A DNA stretch of 64,000 nt from Trichobilharzia regenti (GCA_944472135.2 OX235262.1:167461509-167525508); one strand, 5' to 3'. Positions 22,493 to 33,080 are shown, counted from the stretch's first letter. The notes: generated from the letters alone by a model not told the origin. A program made the numbers and translations.

Positions 22493-24405
22493 GGCATTAA
22501 GAAGACAAATTTCGCGAGATGATATCGTCATTTCGTAGTTTCTTTACAACCGCTTTACAACTAACATGGTTAACAATGATAAAATAAAGTTCATGAAAAT
22601 TACTCAGTTAAATAAAAACAAAAGTACATACTAATGACCAATCATATTAAGATAGGTCATGCAGTCCAGGGTAGGCGAAGATTGAAGTCTATTGATTTTT
22701 GTACACACAGTTTAGGCTGTATGTGATTAATCCAAAGTGCTTCCATCACCTTCAATAACCTTGAATTAGAGTTATGTGAAATAATTGTGAAACAGTCATT
22801 AATATTTATTTTGTGACCAGACATTAATAAGTGTTTTGCAATGGATGATGCTGGATTTCTATTAAGATTAATCGCGTTAGGATTTTCGATATGATTTACT
22901 AGCCATTTTGGAATATGTTCTTTTCGACGACATTGGAACATTCTGTTAGTTCTACCTATATAGGTGTCACCGCAGCTGCAGGTGAACTTGTAGATACAGT
23001 TTGAAGTAGAGTCCACAGAATTTCGTCCTTTAATCGTAGGAACAGGGATCGAAAATGTTCGGCAAGTGAGAAAAAGAGATGCGGCGTAGAATGTGCGTTT
23101 GATGGCTGATCGAAGTCTTTGAGTTGTCAACTGCATAATCTGGTCGCCCTTGAATGGTAGATTAATAAAGATGGCTTTCTTTGGTACAGAAGCTGTCTTT
23201 TCGAGATGTGGTTTTTCTTTGCTGTGACAAGTGATAAAGCTCTCCGGATAACCATTAGCTAATAAAACTGAATGTACATGTCGAAGCTCATCCATCAGTG
23301 TGTCACTCGTGCATATTTTTCGGGCCCTTGAGAACAAACATTTCACTAGGGAACGTTTATACTGGATAGGAACAAAACTGGTAAAATGAAGATATTGTCC
23401 AGTCCATGTTTGTTTACGAAAAATAGAGCGCTGAATCGTTCCATCATTTCTCCTAGTCATAGTAATATCCAGGAAACCGAGTTTGTTATTCGATTCTAGT
23501 TCGGAAGTCACTCGAATATTTGGATGAATATGATTAAATAGAGTAATGAAGTTTTCAATAGATTTACTATTATTACCAATAATAAGAGTATCATCAACAT
23601 AACGTTTATACAGCATAAATCCTCCAAGCATACCTTGCATTTGTTTCTCTAATTTCGACATAAATATATCTGCTAACAGGGGCCCCAGAGGGCTCCCCAT
23701 CGCAACACCATCGATTTGTTTATATGCCTTTTCTTGGAATGTGAATCTAATATTTTCTGTACACATTAAGATTATGTCTTTGATGTAAGTGACGGGAATG
23801 GGTAAGTTTATGCTGTTGCTTGCGGAACATTTTCGATCCCTGTTCCTACGATTAAAAGACGAAATTCTGTGGACTCTACTTCAAACTGTATCTACAAGTT
23901 CACCTGCAGCTGCGGTGACACCTATATAGGTAGAACTAACAGAATGTTCCAATGTCGTCGAAAAGAACATATTCCAAAATGGCTACTAAATCATATCGAA
24001 AATCCTAACGCGATTAATCTTAATAGAGATCCACCATCACCCATTGCAAAACACTTATTAATGTATGGTCACAAAATAAATATTAATGACTGTTTCACAA
24101 TTATTTCACATAACTCTAATTCAAGGTCAGTTATTGAAGGTGATGGAAGCACTTTGGATTAATCACATACAGCCTAAACTGTGTGTATAAAAATCAATAG
24201 ACTTCAATCTTCGACTACCCTGGACTACATGACCTATCTAAATATGATTGGTCATTAGTATGTACTTTTGTTTTTATTTAACTGAGTAATTTTCATGAAC
24301 TTTATTTTATCATTGTTAACCATGTTAGTTGTAAGGCGGTTGTAAAGAAACTATGAAATGACGATATCATCTCGCGAAATTTCTCTTCTTAATGCCTTAT
24401 TCAAA
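22493..24405 (-). mobile_element. Penelope-like element family D with inverted 3'-end copy
   Basis: The minus strand carries an uninterrupted 369-codon frame (23766-22657). It has RT motif B GVAMGSPLGPLLADIFM, motif C RYVDDTL, the thumb region (IQYKRSLVKCLFSRARK), and a GIY-YIG nuclease CIYKFTCSCGDTYIGRTNRM followed by CRRKEHIPKWL. The C-terminus is ALWINHIQPKLCVQKS. The N-terminal RT part is absent. The last ~575-590 bp of the element (22493-23066) are repeated in inverted orientation at 23817-24405, so a second, nearly identical endonuclease fragment lies on the + strand. Inverted partial copies are a known PLE arrangement. The intact frame suggests a fairly recent insertion. Confidence 0.9.
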
Positions 24406-24409
24406 TTTA

Positions 24410-24990
24410 TCAAAGGGACTAATTGCTTTAATAATATTACTTGTGAGTAATCAGTACATTTCTATGAAGTACAGACTAATAGTTATAGTGTCGAGGTACA
24501 TGTTACATGATGTGCTTTAACTTTCAAAGGTATTAATTCACGTGAATGTCAAATATTTTGTGAAACTAGTCAAAAAACTCAAATTTACTAAAATAATTGG
24601 AATCAAAGAAGATTCATTTGACAACATGAATCACTTTTACAGACAAACATATGACGTCTACACAACTACAGAGTTAGTTAAACTAACTGTCAGTGCTAAA
24701 TCGATAACCAGTTATAATCATGCTCTTGGATTAGTTATAAAATCTCTCAATTAGAAATAGCTTTGAATTGTAAACCTCTTCTAATCTGACACTCCTAATT
24801 AGGTAGTGTGAATCATGAAACTAAATGGATGCTGAGTTCCCATTGGTCGTAGAACCATCGTGATAAAATTCTTCGAGTGTCACCAATTACGTGTTTAAAA
24901 GTTACTGAATGTAACGGAGTGCTACTAGACGGGTTTTTAGATGTCTGACTAATTCAGATACCTTTAAAGGTAAATCACTATGAAATAAGT
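24410..24990. other. Unassigned sequence with a 70-codon open frame
   Basis: An open frame at 24542-24754 (MNVKYFVKLVKKLKFTKIIG) has no family I recognise. No splice sites support it as an exon. Confidence 0.3.
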
Positions 24991-24999
24991 TTTACGCAA

Positions 25000-25400
25000 C
25001 AAATCCACTCATCCTTTACAAGAATATGCAGTTGTCAGTCCATCTACCTTGACTGTGGACAAAGAATACTTTACACACGAATGGGAAAATACATTCGAGA
25101 GTGGTTTTACAAGAGGAAAAGCAAAGATATGAGAAGCTCTGTCTTAGAAATCCTGATTAACTTCTGTCAATCAGCCAAGCCTGACCATGATTTCAAGATC
25201 ATCTATTGAATTCGTGCTAACTTACCATCCTATCTTCTTTACAAATTTCTTAAGATAGTGAAGGCCTTCACTATTCCTGAATTCAAACCACACGTTTCTG
25301 TACAAAAGCTCTATGTACAGTCCACATTTATACCTTAGTCGTAGAGGAATAAACAGTAATTCATGTTTCACCTTGTTGATTTTAATTTGTACACCTTTAC
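25000..25400 (+). mobile_element. Penelope-like element family G remnant
   Basis: The + frame reads SSFTRICSCQSIYLDCGQRI, then MGKYIREWFYKRKSKDMRSS, HDFKIIY, a stop, and IRANLPSYLLYKFLKIVKAF. It aligns by eye with the 13800-14815 copy (EWFYKVERKSVRSS, DFKVVYRIHANLPCF). The GIY-YIG signature has been lost to mutation. Confidence 0.7.
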
Positions 25401-25689
25401 CTTATTATTATTATTGTTATTATCGTTATTTTTGCTTTTACTGCGAGCAGTATCCGGTATTATTATTTCACTTATCACATTTATTATTTTAATTCAGTGT
25501 TCAAATCCATCGTATCAAACTTCTCAACATGTTACGTGATGTTTGTTTTATTCGCTAACTAATTGCATTAATTTTATATCCTTTTCCAAGATCTATGCAA
25601 CATTCTATGAACTACTTTGTTATGACGTAGTTTACTTTATAATCACAAACATTTTAATTATATATACTTCATGGTAGAATTTGAAGTAT

Positions 25690-26050
25690 TCACACCTGAT
25701 GCTCACTAGTGACTGGCCCTATTCACGTAGGTAGTTACCTGGTGTTTTATTTGGAAGGCGTGACCGATAGGGGTGCAGCAGGTTGAAGGTGAGACAGTAA
25801 CTTATTGAAGGAGACATTGCGAAGTGGTCGCACTATGTGATAAATTGTTAGAAGTTAGAATTCATGGTTTGGCCGCTGGAACGGGTTTCAGTGGCTGAGT
25901 AATGGTCTACCAGCTTGCTCTTCATGAGACTAGAAGGCCCTGTGTTGAGTGGGTGCGTACTGCTGACTAGGTGGATGGGTAGCTGTCCAGTACTCCCAGG
26001 TGGTTTTCCACTGGTTCTGTAACTGATGTCAGCTCATGATCAAATCTTAT
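25690..26050 (+). repeat. Hammerhead-type SINE family S2, core-deleted copy
   Basis: The 5' block and A-box-like GGCTGAGTAATGGTCTACCAG are clear. Both stem I strands are perfect (GTACTG and CAGTAC), but the region between them is deleted or scrambled (CTGACTAGGTGGATGGG), removing stem II and GAAA. The 3' block ends GTAACTGATGTCAGCTCATG. Confidence 0.75.
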
Positions 26051-26102
26051 ATCTATTCACACCTGTGTTAAAACTACTCCGCTGGATGTAGTTTCTTAAC
26101 AA

Positions 26103-26128
26103 TCATATATATATATATATATATATTT
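26103..26128. repeat. (TA)n microsatellite
   Basis: About 12 TA units. Confidence 0.85.
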
Positions 26129-26129
26129 C

Positions 26130-26810
26130 GATGAAGAAACACCAAATCTGCATTATGAAATGATATCATCATTCTATTTCACAAGTTTTCATCAGCTGCA
26201 AACTACCTGGGATTATATTGGTTATAAATAATGGAAATAACATAATTCAATGTTTCAATGGTTGAAGAGAGCATATTATTGAATTAACACATCCGAAATG
26301 TAACAATCACAATGTTCAGCTTAAGATACCATCAGTTATACGCTGTCATAATAGAAAAGGAGAGAGTGGGCAGAGGACAGAAAACAGAAATACCTAATAT
26401 AGAGGTTAGTTGATAAGTTCACATAACAATTCAGAGATGTTATGGTTTATAAGACTGAAACTTGTTCAATGAGCTGAAATCACTAACATGGATGACTAAT
26501 CAATATAAGCAAAATGCTGTTTGAACAAATTCTTACACAACATGTTTCTTACACAGTGTTTTGTTTACAAAATTGGTCGTCATGTTAACCATCTTATTTC
26601 ATCTATGAGTGTTAATACATTTGCTGCCTGGAGTTTAATACATTCATTCTCGTTAGCCATACTTCCATACTACCGTAGAGTTAGCGTGATCCATTGTTGT
26701 AAAACAATAGCAAATGTGAATAATTTGTGTGAAATAATTTTGAATGATATAATCGTCAATTTGGCGGTAATTTCACTAGTCTCCTATCGTCTCCTTTTTT
26801 AAAATTTTAG
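26130..26810. other. Unassigned intron sequence upstream of an EPS8 exon
   Basis: No repeat family recognised. The final 30 bases are pyrimidine-rich and serve as the acceptor region for the exon at 26811. Confidence 0.5.
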
Positions 26811-26919
26811 AAGCAGATGGACAGAAAATATTTCTCGGTATTCACCTCAATTCACTCCTTCAGGCACAAATAAACGCCAAACATGGCCTTCAGAACCAGA
26901 ACCAGTTACACCAGGTGTA
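26811..26919 (+). CDS. EPS8: EPS8 homologue, internal exon (Trp-Pro linker)
   Basis: The acceptor is TTTTAG and the best donor is GTAAGT at 26920. With the two bases carried from the previous exon the frame reads SRWTENISRYSPQF, then TPSGTNKRQTWPSEPEP, ending PGV at phase 0. This continues the family pattern in which the LGxxWxxPr motif is followed by a Trp-Pro-rich strand and a Tyr/Pro/Phe motif. The join is the main evidence that the 18.7 kb between this exon and the previous one is a single intron. Two alternative donors lie within 5 bases upstream (GT at 26915 and 26917) but are weaker. Confidence 0.85.
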
Positions 26920-26999
26920 GTAAGTTTGATTGAATTGCATTAAACTTTTAGATCATTATTCTATGTACCATAAAAAGGAATATATATATATATATATAC

Positions 27000-27195
27000 T
27001 TCAAGTTTGGCTATGGATTGATGTCAGCTGAAGAACTATTGAAAACCATCAGGGAGTACCGCACATCTGTTTCGCCCTAGTTTGCGGCTCATCGGAAGTA
27101 CGCATCCATCGGGGGTTCTAACCCAGGACGCTCTGGTTACAAATCAGGCTAGTAGACAATTCATTTAGTGGGACGCGACTCAGTGGCCCATGAAT
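27000..27195 (-). repeat. Hammerhead-type SINE family S2
   Basis: A minus copy. The hammerhead region is GCGTACTTCCGATGAGCCGC, then AAACTAGGGCGAAACAGATG and TGCGGTACTCCC. The core reads CCGATGA (U4 to C) and the triplet before cleavage is no longer NUH. The B-box complement (GGGTTCTAACCC) and A-box region follow. Confidence 0.7.
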
Positions 27196-27369
27196 ATATA
27201 TATTTATATATGTATTGGAAAAACTGCTCTGTTACTATCTTTTCCCGAAGTATAAGGTACTAAGGCCCCCTTTGTTCTTATATTATCTTTAGAAAAAATA
27301 CTATTTTATCATCAGATACTTACTGTTTTCCATCTAATTCAGTGTAACATATTTCACACTGTAGGATTG

Positions 27370-27725
27370 GTATACTGCAGTATCCAGTAAGTGCTGAATA
27401 ATAGACTTGATATTCGGCTTTCCAACAAAGAACGTGTGTTGAGCACAGTAGTTCACTCTGTTCTTTTTTATGGCTGAGACAAGGCCATTGAAAGCAGAGG
27501 AGACTCGAAGAGACTAACTGTCTCTGGTCAAAGGTGTTTGCAATCCATTTCCCATGTTAAGTGGTACAATGTCGTAAATAATACTAAGATTATGCAAAGA
27601 GTGCCAGGTAAAGAATGGGAGTGAATCGATGATCTTGTGAAGCTGCATCGATTGATATGGCTAGGATACGCGTTATGCATATCGAGAAACTGCCTGCTTC
27701 GTCGTGTAATGTTAGCTAATATAGG
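27370..27725 (+). mobile_element. Second non-LTR LINE family, C-terminal fragment
   Basis: The frame reads KRVPGKEWE with IDDLVKLHRLIWLGYALCIS and LLRRVMLANIG. This is the C-terminal pattern (VLGK..SIDE.VKLHxLRWLGHVLRMP.HRLPR) of a non-LTR retrotransposon distinct from the RTE copies with FADD in this window. A related fragment is at 35935-36225. Stops and frameshifts are frequent. Confidence 0.6.
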
Positions 27726-27729
27726 TTTA

Positions 27730-27915
27730 GACTGTGAGTCGGTGGCACAGGGGTTAGGACTCTCGGCGACCATGCACATGGTCCGGGGTTCGATCCCCTG
27801 CCAACGCACACCGAATATCTATGGCCGGCCTGCGAAATTCGGGCTACCGATATCACATGCTGAAAATTCCATACCTGTACCACAAAATACGGTGTGGAAT
27901 CAAGCTGTAATAAAA
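27730..27915 (+). repeat. tRNA-headed SINE family S4, alternative tail
   Basis: The head is GTCGGTGGCACAGGGGTTAG, with GACCATGCACATGGTC and GGGGTTCGATCCCC (B box within a T-arm palindrome). The tail is CGAATATCTATGGCCGGCC, then ATTCGGGCTACCGATATC and AAGCTGTAATAAAAAAAG. This tail is shared with 22140-22335 and unlike the RTE-type tail of the other S4 copies. Confidence 0.8.
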
Positions 27916-27919
27916 AAAG

Positions 27920-28685
27920 ATCTAGGGATAGTTATATCAAAACTTGACATCAGTCCATGAATTCACTGACAGTAGATTTGAACCAGTCAGTATGGTGAGG
28001 TGTAGACTACTACCTGACTGGTGTCCTCGAGAACCAATGACATGTGACTGTTGGTAACATGGCACATTCAGTCTTTTTTTTTAATTTCACAGATCCGTAA
28101 CGTTCTAATGGAACTCCAGATTACTATTCTTTCCTCTGGAAATTTCTGCACATCTTTAGTCCTTCTGAATTTTCCTTTTCTCTACTTTTGTTTGTTACAT
28201 GGGATGTGACGATCTGTTTGGATTTCTGTTCAAATTTCTATGTTGAAACTTAGTCAGTTGGTCAGTCAAATTAGTAATGCAAAATGGTCATTGTTTAGGT
28301 AGCCTAAGCTGTTTATATGATGCATATACGACCGATGACTTTTAATAACATCATTCAACAAAGGAATGTCTCTCACCAATGGTACAAAGTGAGGAATTTT
28401 ATCAGTCAATGATTTAAGTAGTAAAACCTTAATTTACAATCATCCTGCAAACTGAAGAGCATTCTATAACACATAAATCGTTGACCATTCGGGAGAACTC
28501 GTGATCACTAGATTTAATTAAAAGCTCTTATGTTCCTACAGGCAATATCAAAAACTAGGGGTTGATTTCATGTACATCACTAGCCTAAAAACACTTCATA
28601 AATCAACCAGTTACTCACTTGGATTGCTAAATCCGAATTTCTTTCTTGATTTAATCTTATCTTTTTTGGGTAGCACCAAGGGAAA
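27920..28685. other. Unassigned intron sequence
   Basis: No family or open frame recognised. Confidence 0.5.
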
Positions 28686-28689
28686 AAAC

Positions 28690-29090
28690 TGACTGTTGGT
28701 ATTAGATGATTGGAGACGATCGGCCACAGGAAGTCTTGGACCTAGGTTTCGTGCTAGTTGGCACGCATCAGCAAGGCTCAGTGGTAAAGTCTCTGACTGA
28801 AGCATTGGGTGATGCGAGTTCGAAACTCAGAAGGGGCATGAGTTTCTTCAAGGTTGCAGATACGCCTTACTGACTGGTGAGTGCCAACTAGCACGAAATC
28901 CAGGTCCAAGGCTTCCTGTGGACGATTGCCTCCAACCATCTAATACCAACAATTCACAGTGCACCGTAATGGCGAGCCATCTAGCATGTTGGCCACATTG
29001 CAAGCTTGACTGATAGAATTCAGTCTGCAACGAAGATAGGACTAGACACATTACACTAGTTACTGACTAGTGTGCAATCAGAAAAACTGA
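28690..29090 (+). repeat. tRNA-derived SINE family S3, fold-back copy
   Basis: A + copy carries AAGGCTCAGTGGTAAAG (A-box-like), GAGTTCGAAACTC (B-box-like) and the body to the ACTAGTTACTGACTAG end. Its middle segment (about 28887-28957) is present in inverted form at 28696-28764, directly before the head. This gives a hairpin with arms of about 70 bp. Confidence 0.78.
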
Positions 29091-29094
29091 CTGT

Positions 29095-29785
29095 TGCTTA
29101 ACCTGTCTGTACTCGACACATTTACTTGTTTTAATAAAACCAGCAGTACTTAGACTATATACCGCTGACTGCTTGAAATGATTATTATATACCTATCATA
29201 TCAATCAGATGGGCTCATTAGCAAGATCGAGGTGATCTAAACACTGGGCGGTCGTTCCTCTTGTTTGAAACCACCCAGTTAGCAAGAACTACTGGTAGAT
29301 ATTAGTGGTACACAAGGTCTCATCTCAGTCAATTATGAGTACAGAGTTTTATGCAAATATTCTTGCCTCCCTGCTTACCATTTTGGTATCAAGTGGACCA
29401 CATACTGTGATGTAAATTCTTTTTAATCGATGTTTTACAGCAGCAACTACATTTTGTCGCATTTAAATTGATTTCTAACTTTTGTATAGTTACTTGTCTA
29501 CTTTTCTTTTCCGTGATGGTCTTGTGCATATTTCTGTATAAAGAAGCCCTACTTAAGTGACTTTATTCTCATATAAGATTACCAAAAGGATTTGATTTCC
29601 GTAACAGCATGCAGGTCCTGCATACTTCTTCAAGTTGACGAGAAAGCGATACAAAACTTTGTTTACCTTAACTCGTTACTTTAGTAGTACACAAAGATAT
29701 GAAAAGAGAAAAAAAGTGGAGATATAACATTCAGACAGACGTTATCTGAAGAGTTTAGCCACTGAATTTTAGTGTCTTGATGAAT
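29095..29785. other. Unassigned intron sequence
   Basis: No exon or repeat recognised. Confidence 0.5.
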
Positions 29786-29789
29786 TTCA

Positions 29790-30025
29790 TAAGATAACTT
29801 CCACTGACAGAATTCAGTCTACACCAGTCAGAGAACTAGACACACAACATTACTAGTTACTACCTAGTGACTAATCAGAGTATCCAGCATACTCCAACAG
29901 AAGGTCAGTCATGAGCCTGTAAATCTCAGTCTTAACGTCTGTGACTGCAGAACCGGGTGAAACAGGTTTGAATCTCAGAGGGCTCAACTATACCCTACTT
30001 AGCTCGTGTTCTGTAGGATAAAGAA
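29790..30025 (+). repeat. tRNA-derived SINE family S3
   Basis: Contains the family strings GACAGAATTCAGTCTACAC, ACTAGTTACTACCTAGTG, AGGTCAGTCATGAGCC and CAGGTTTGAATCTCAGAG (B-box-like with one change). Confidence 0.7.
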
Positions 30026-30099
30026 AGCATTAGGCGTGAAACTTATAACTTATTGCATAGTCAGTAGAACAACTGGATCTCGTCTTTCCAACCCATATC

Positions 30100-30465
30100 A
30101 CTTATAGATACAACGTTTTCTTTCTTTCCTTTCCTTTTCTCCCCTTTTTTCTATGTGTTGTTTTGTTTCTCTCTTCCTTACAAACTCTGCTTAAAACATT
30201 CTTCTTCGTTCTTTCACACTCTGTATATGTCAACCTTTTTGTTACCGCTTACGCCAGTAAATATGTTAGTATCTGCTTTTCTAACACCTTCAAACACTCT
30301 GTTCAATTTTGGCTTTGCTACCGACGTGCTAAAATGTTGTTGTCTAAACTATGTGGAATTTTATTTATTGTTAATGTACTAACTGGATGCGATACTGTAG
30401 TAAAATGCTGAGAATTCTATTCTGTATCATTTGTACTGTTTTGGAATAAAGCATATTATTATACG
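30100..30465 (+). mobile_element. CR1/jockey-like LINE, 3' UTR fragment
   Basis: Ends TACTGTTTTGGAATAAAGCAT followed by an ATT repeat, and contains ATGCTGAGAATTCTATTCTG. Both strings match the 3' end of the LINE at 7370-7440. It has no RT part. Confidence 0.6.
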
Positions 30466-30508
30466 TTTCTCGAAGACTGCAGATACGACTTGTTGATTGT
30501 GAGTGCCA
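30466..30508 (+). repeat. SINE family S3, left part split by an S4 insertion
   Basis: Contains GAAGACTGCAGATACGACTTG and GTGAGTGCCAAC of the S3 body. The right part resumes at about 30768 (CACAACTTCCTTCTGATTACC, TCCAACCATCAAATAA). Confidence 0.65.
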
Positions 30509-30519
30509 ACCATCATGAA

Positions 30520-30756
30520 GTGCGTCGGTGGCATAGCAGTTAGGACGCTCGCCGACCATGCACATGGTCTGGGGTTCGATCCCCGGCCACCGACGCACTC
30601 CTTTACCTCGATAAACCAGAAATAATGCTGGTAAAGAGAAAGGTTGGGCATGAGGCTAGCAACCCCATCCTATAAAAAATAAAAACTGCTACAGAAACTT
30701 CAAGTTACTAGCTTTAAGCCCTATGTTCCACGGGGGAACGTGAAGGAAAGAAAAAA
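30520..30756 (+). repeat. tRNA-headed SINE family S4 with perfect TSD
   Basis: The head closes on itself with 12 complementary bases: GTGCGTCGGTGG at 30520-30531 pairs with CCACCGACGCAC ending at 30598. It contains an A-box-like GGCATAGCAGTTAGGACG and the T-arm palindrome GGGGTTCGATCCCC. The body (CTCACTCC-type, TGCTGGTAAAGAGAAAGGTTG) leads to AAGCCCTATGTTCCACGGGG and an A-rich tail, matching the RTE 3' end. ACCATCATGAA at 30509-30519 and 30757-30767 is an exact 11-bp target-site duplication. The insertion lies inside an S3 SINE. Confidence 0.9.
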
Positions 30757-31118
30757 ACCATCATGAAATATGGATCAAGCACAACTTCCTTCTGATTACC
30801 TCCAACCATCAAATAATAACTTCCACATTCTTCGCATAGATGAGATTAACGGTCATCAGCCTAATAACCTAAGATTATTTATGTATTTGCTTCTTCATGT
30901 AAAGCAACTTGTGCCTGAATTTTGAAGTAACAAACTGCGCATCATAAAGAGGCATTCTTTAAAAAGGACAAAATTAGCATTTATCGGAAAAAATGGACGT
31001 CTACTGGAAGTTTGTTTTGTTTTTTTCACTTCTGTAAAATATGTTGGGAATTAAACATTTTAGGTTCTTTTTTAGTTTTCTCAACATTAATACAATTGTT
31101 TCCTTTTATCTGTTGTAG

Positions 31119-31139
31119 GTTGACATTGAAGTGAAAGTT
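31119..31139 (+). CDS. EPS8: EPS8 homologue, 21-nt microexon
   Basis: A 21-nt exon, VDIEVKV, sits between a pyrimidine-rich acceptor ending TTGTAG and a consensus GTAAGT donor. It is phase 0 at both ends and fits exactly between the phase-0 end of the preceding exon and the phase-0 start of the next. It is too short for a similarity search to confirm. The support is two good splice sites and symmetric phase. Skipping it would keep the frame, so it may be an alternative cassette of seven residues. Confidence 0.6.
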
Positions 31140-32340
31140 GTAAGTTTATATTTTATACTTTCTGTGAAAGTCTGAATGAATTTATTAGCATGAATAAATT
31201 AACATGTGGGGACAGTGTTTAAAGTATAGATGACAGGCTACATATAGTCTGACAGCTCTCTTTTCCTCTGTACAACTGCAAAAGTAGAAAGATTCATCAA
31301 GTCCACCGTCACCTTAAGCACTGACCATTGTCCAACGTGGTTAGGAAAAGCAGCCGTAAAGTCAATCAGGCTTTCTGTATTGGCACACCTTGTGTAAATG
31401 GACCACAAGATTGATAAAAAAATTCCACCTTTACAGTTTTATACAAGATACCACCTCAGTTCCCTATGTTTATATGCTTTCGATTACTAAGCATGACTGT
31501 GGCAGTCGTCATAGAAGTTTTTCAACACAATATTTGTGTTCAGAAGAAGTTTGTTCAAGCCATCTCCCTCCCATGACCTAGTTGTTATTGTTCTGCTTAG
31601 ATCCTTCTATTGATCCAGATTGTTTCAAATGTCTAAGACTGAAATTTCATGATGTAATTGTAGAGCCTGATGAGAATTTACCGGGAATACATACTTCCTG
31701 GCTTTAATCGTGTTCTGAAACACTAAAGCTATCAAACTGCTGTTATTGTGAATCATAAAACTGTTTTCTCACATTAACACAGTGTGCTCTAGGTTCTTAC
31801 ACAGAAGTAACCTATGTTTGCAATACAATACAAATCCATATCATGTATCCCCATAGTTGAATAAACTATAATTGCATATTAAATATGCTTATTTGACAAA
31901 GCACACTGAAAAAATGTTTCTTAGAGGAATATGTTATGAGGACTATTTATTACCCATGATTGTCGAGAGGCAGTCATACAACTTTTCAGAACTTGATATT
32001 TTTAGCTTAATTCCTGCCTTCCTGATTATTTTGTTTTGTTGATAAAAGGATCTTCTATATCTCTGAGCCTGATATAGTATCACTGTTTTGCATTCATCGG
32101 GTGTTGTATCCATGATCAAAGACTTCGTAGTGTGAATACACTGACTTTTAGCTCTGTTTCATCATATCACTTGAATGTTTGTTGATAAATGCATAGCAGT
32201 AATTGAGTTTCATTCTAATTTACTCATTTAAGTGTGGACTACTATTCTAAGTTTAGCTAAATTCCCTTGCTCGAGCAATGGAAACGGCCATAACCGTATA
32301 GAGACAGTCAAATAGAATTGATGTTGTTAGGTAGATTGGA
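31140..32340. other. Unassigned intron sequence
   Basis: Follows the microexon. I see no further exon, ORF or repeat family. Confidence 0.5.
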
Positions 32341-32344
32341 TTAT

Positions 32345-32560
32345 TTTGTACTATTTGGTTACAGGATACCATCATGAGCTGACATCAGTTAGAGAACCAT
32401 TGGAAAACCTGCAGGGAGTCCTGGACAACCGTTTCGTCCTGGCTTGAGACTCTTCATAAGTACGCACCCACCACAGGGGCTCAAACCCAATACTTTCTGG
32501 TTATAAGGCGAGCTCGTAGACCTTCAAGCCACTGGGACCATATGATTAGTGAAACCATTG
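32345..32560 (-). repeat. Hammerhead-type SINE family S2
   Basis: A minus copy with the 3' block (CATCATGAGCTGACATCAG, TTAGAGAACCATTGG), the hammerhead at 32418-32463, the B-box complement GGGGCTCAAACCC and the A-box complement CTCGTAGACCTTCAAGCCAC. Confidence 0.78.
32418..32463 (-). ncRNA. Hammerhead ribozyme motif (degenerate) in SINE S2
   Basis: Minus strand. Stem I is GTACTT with CAGGAC (partly mispaired). The core is ATGAAGA (C3 to A). Stem II is GTCT/GGAC with an eight-base loop, CCAAGCCA-like on this strand, then GAAA, stem III CGGTTG and TC. Cleavage would fall between 32424 and 32423 on the minus strand. The layout is identical to 20746-20791, which supports a shared fold. Confidence 0.6.
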
Positions 32561-32865
32561 AGCTACTAAAGTTTATTTTTGAATGAACTGATACACTGGA
32601 ATTCCACATTGATCCGAAAAAAGACAGTTGGCAATCTGAAGCTGCTACTTCAGAGAAAATTCAAATTAAACTGCTTCAGTTGATGAGGTAAAAAATATAA
32701 ACCAGGGGAGAATATTTAAAGTAATGATTTTATCACTAATTGTAACAGAACTGAAGACAAAAGTTCCGCTGTTAATTTGAGTAGTGGCAGTCTTGGTCGA
32801 TATAACATTGAGGACTTCGTGCATCGAATCAACGATATAGCTCCTTGCCCGCTGCAGACAGCATC

Positions 32866-33080
32866 TGATTATTCCCTTGGGTTCCAATTGGATCATAGGG
32901 CTTCAACAGAAAACCCCCATTTCACCCTGTTCTCCACAGTCATCTTTAGCTGTTTCCATGATCTTCTATAGGTCCGAATTTCCTCTTCAATATCACCCTT
33001 GGACTCACGTCTAACTCTTAGTTTCGCATTCGGGTTACACTTAAGGGATGGGCTGGGGCGATGTCACTCATTCTACGTGT
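32866..33080 (-). mobile_element. RTE-clade LINE, 3' end fragment
   Basis: The complement of the 3' terminus, TTCCCTTGGGTTCCAATTGG, then CATAGGGCTTCAACAG and the usual CTCTTCAATATCACCCTTGG. Only the last ~215 bp are present. Confidence 0.7.
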
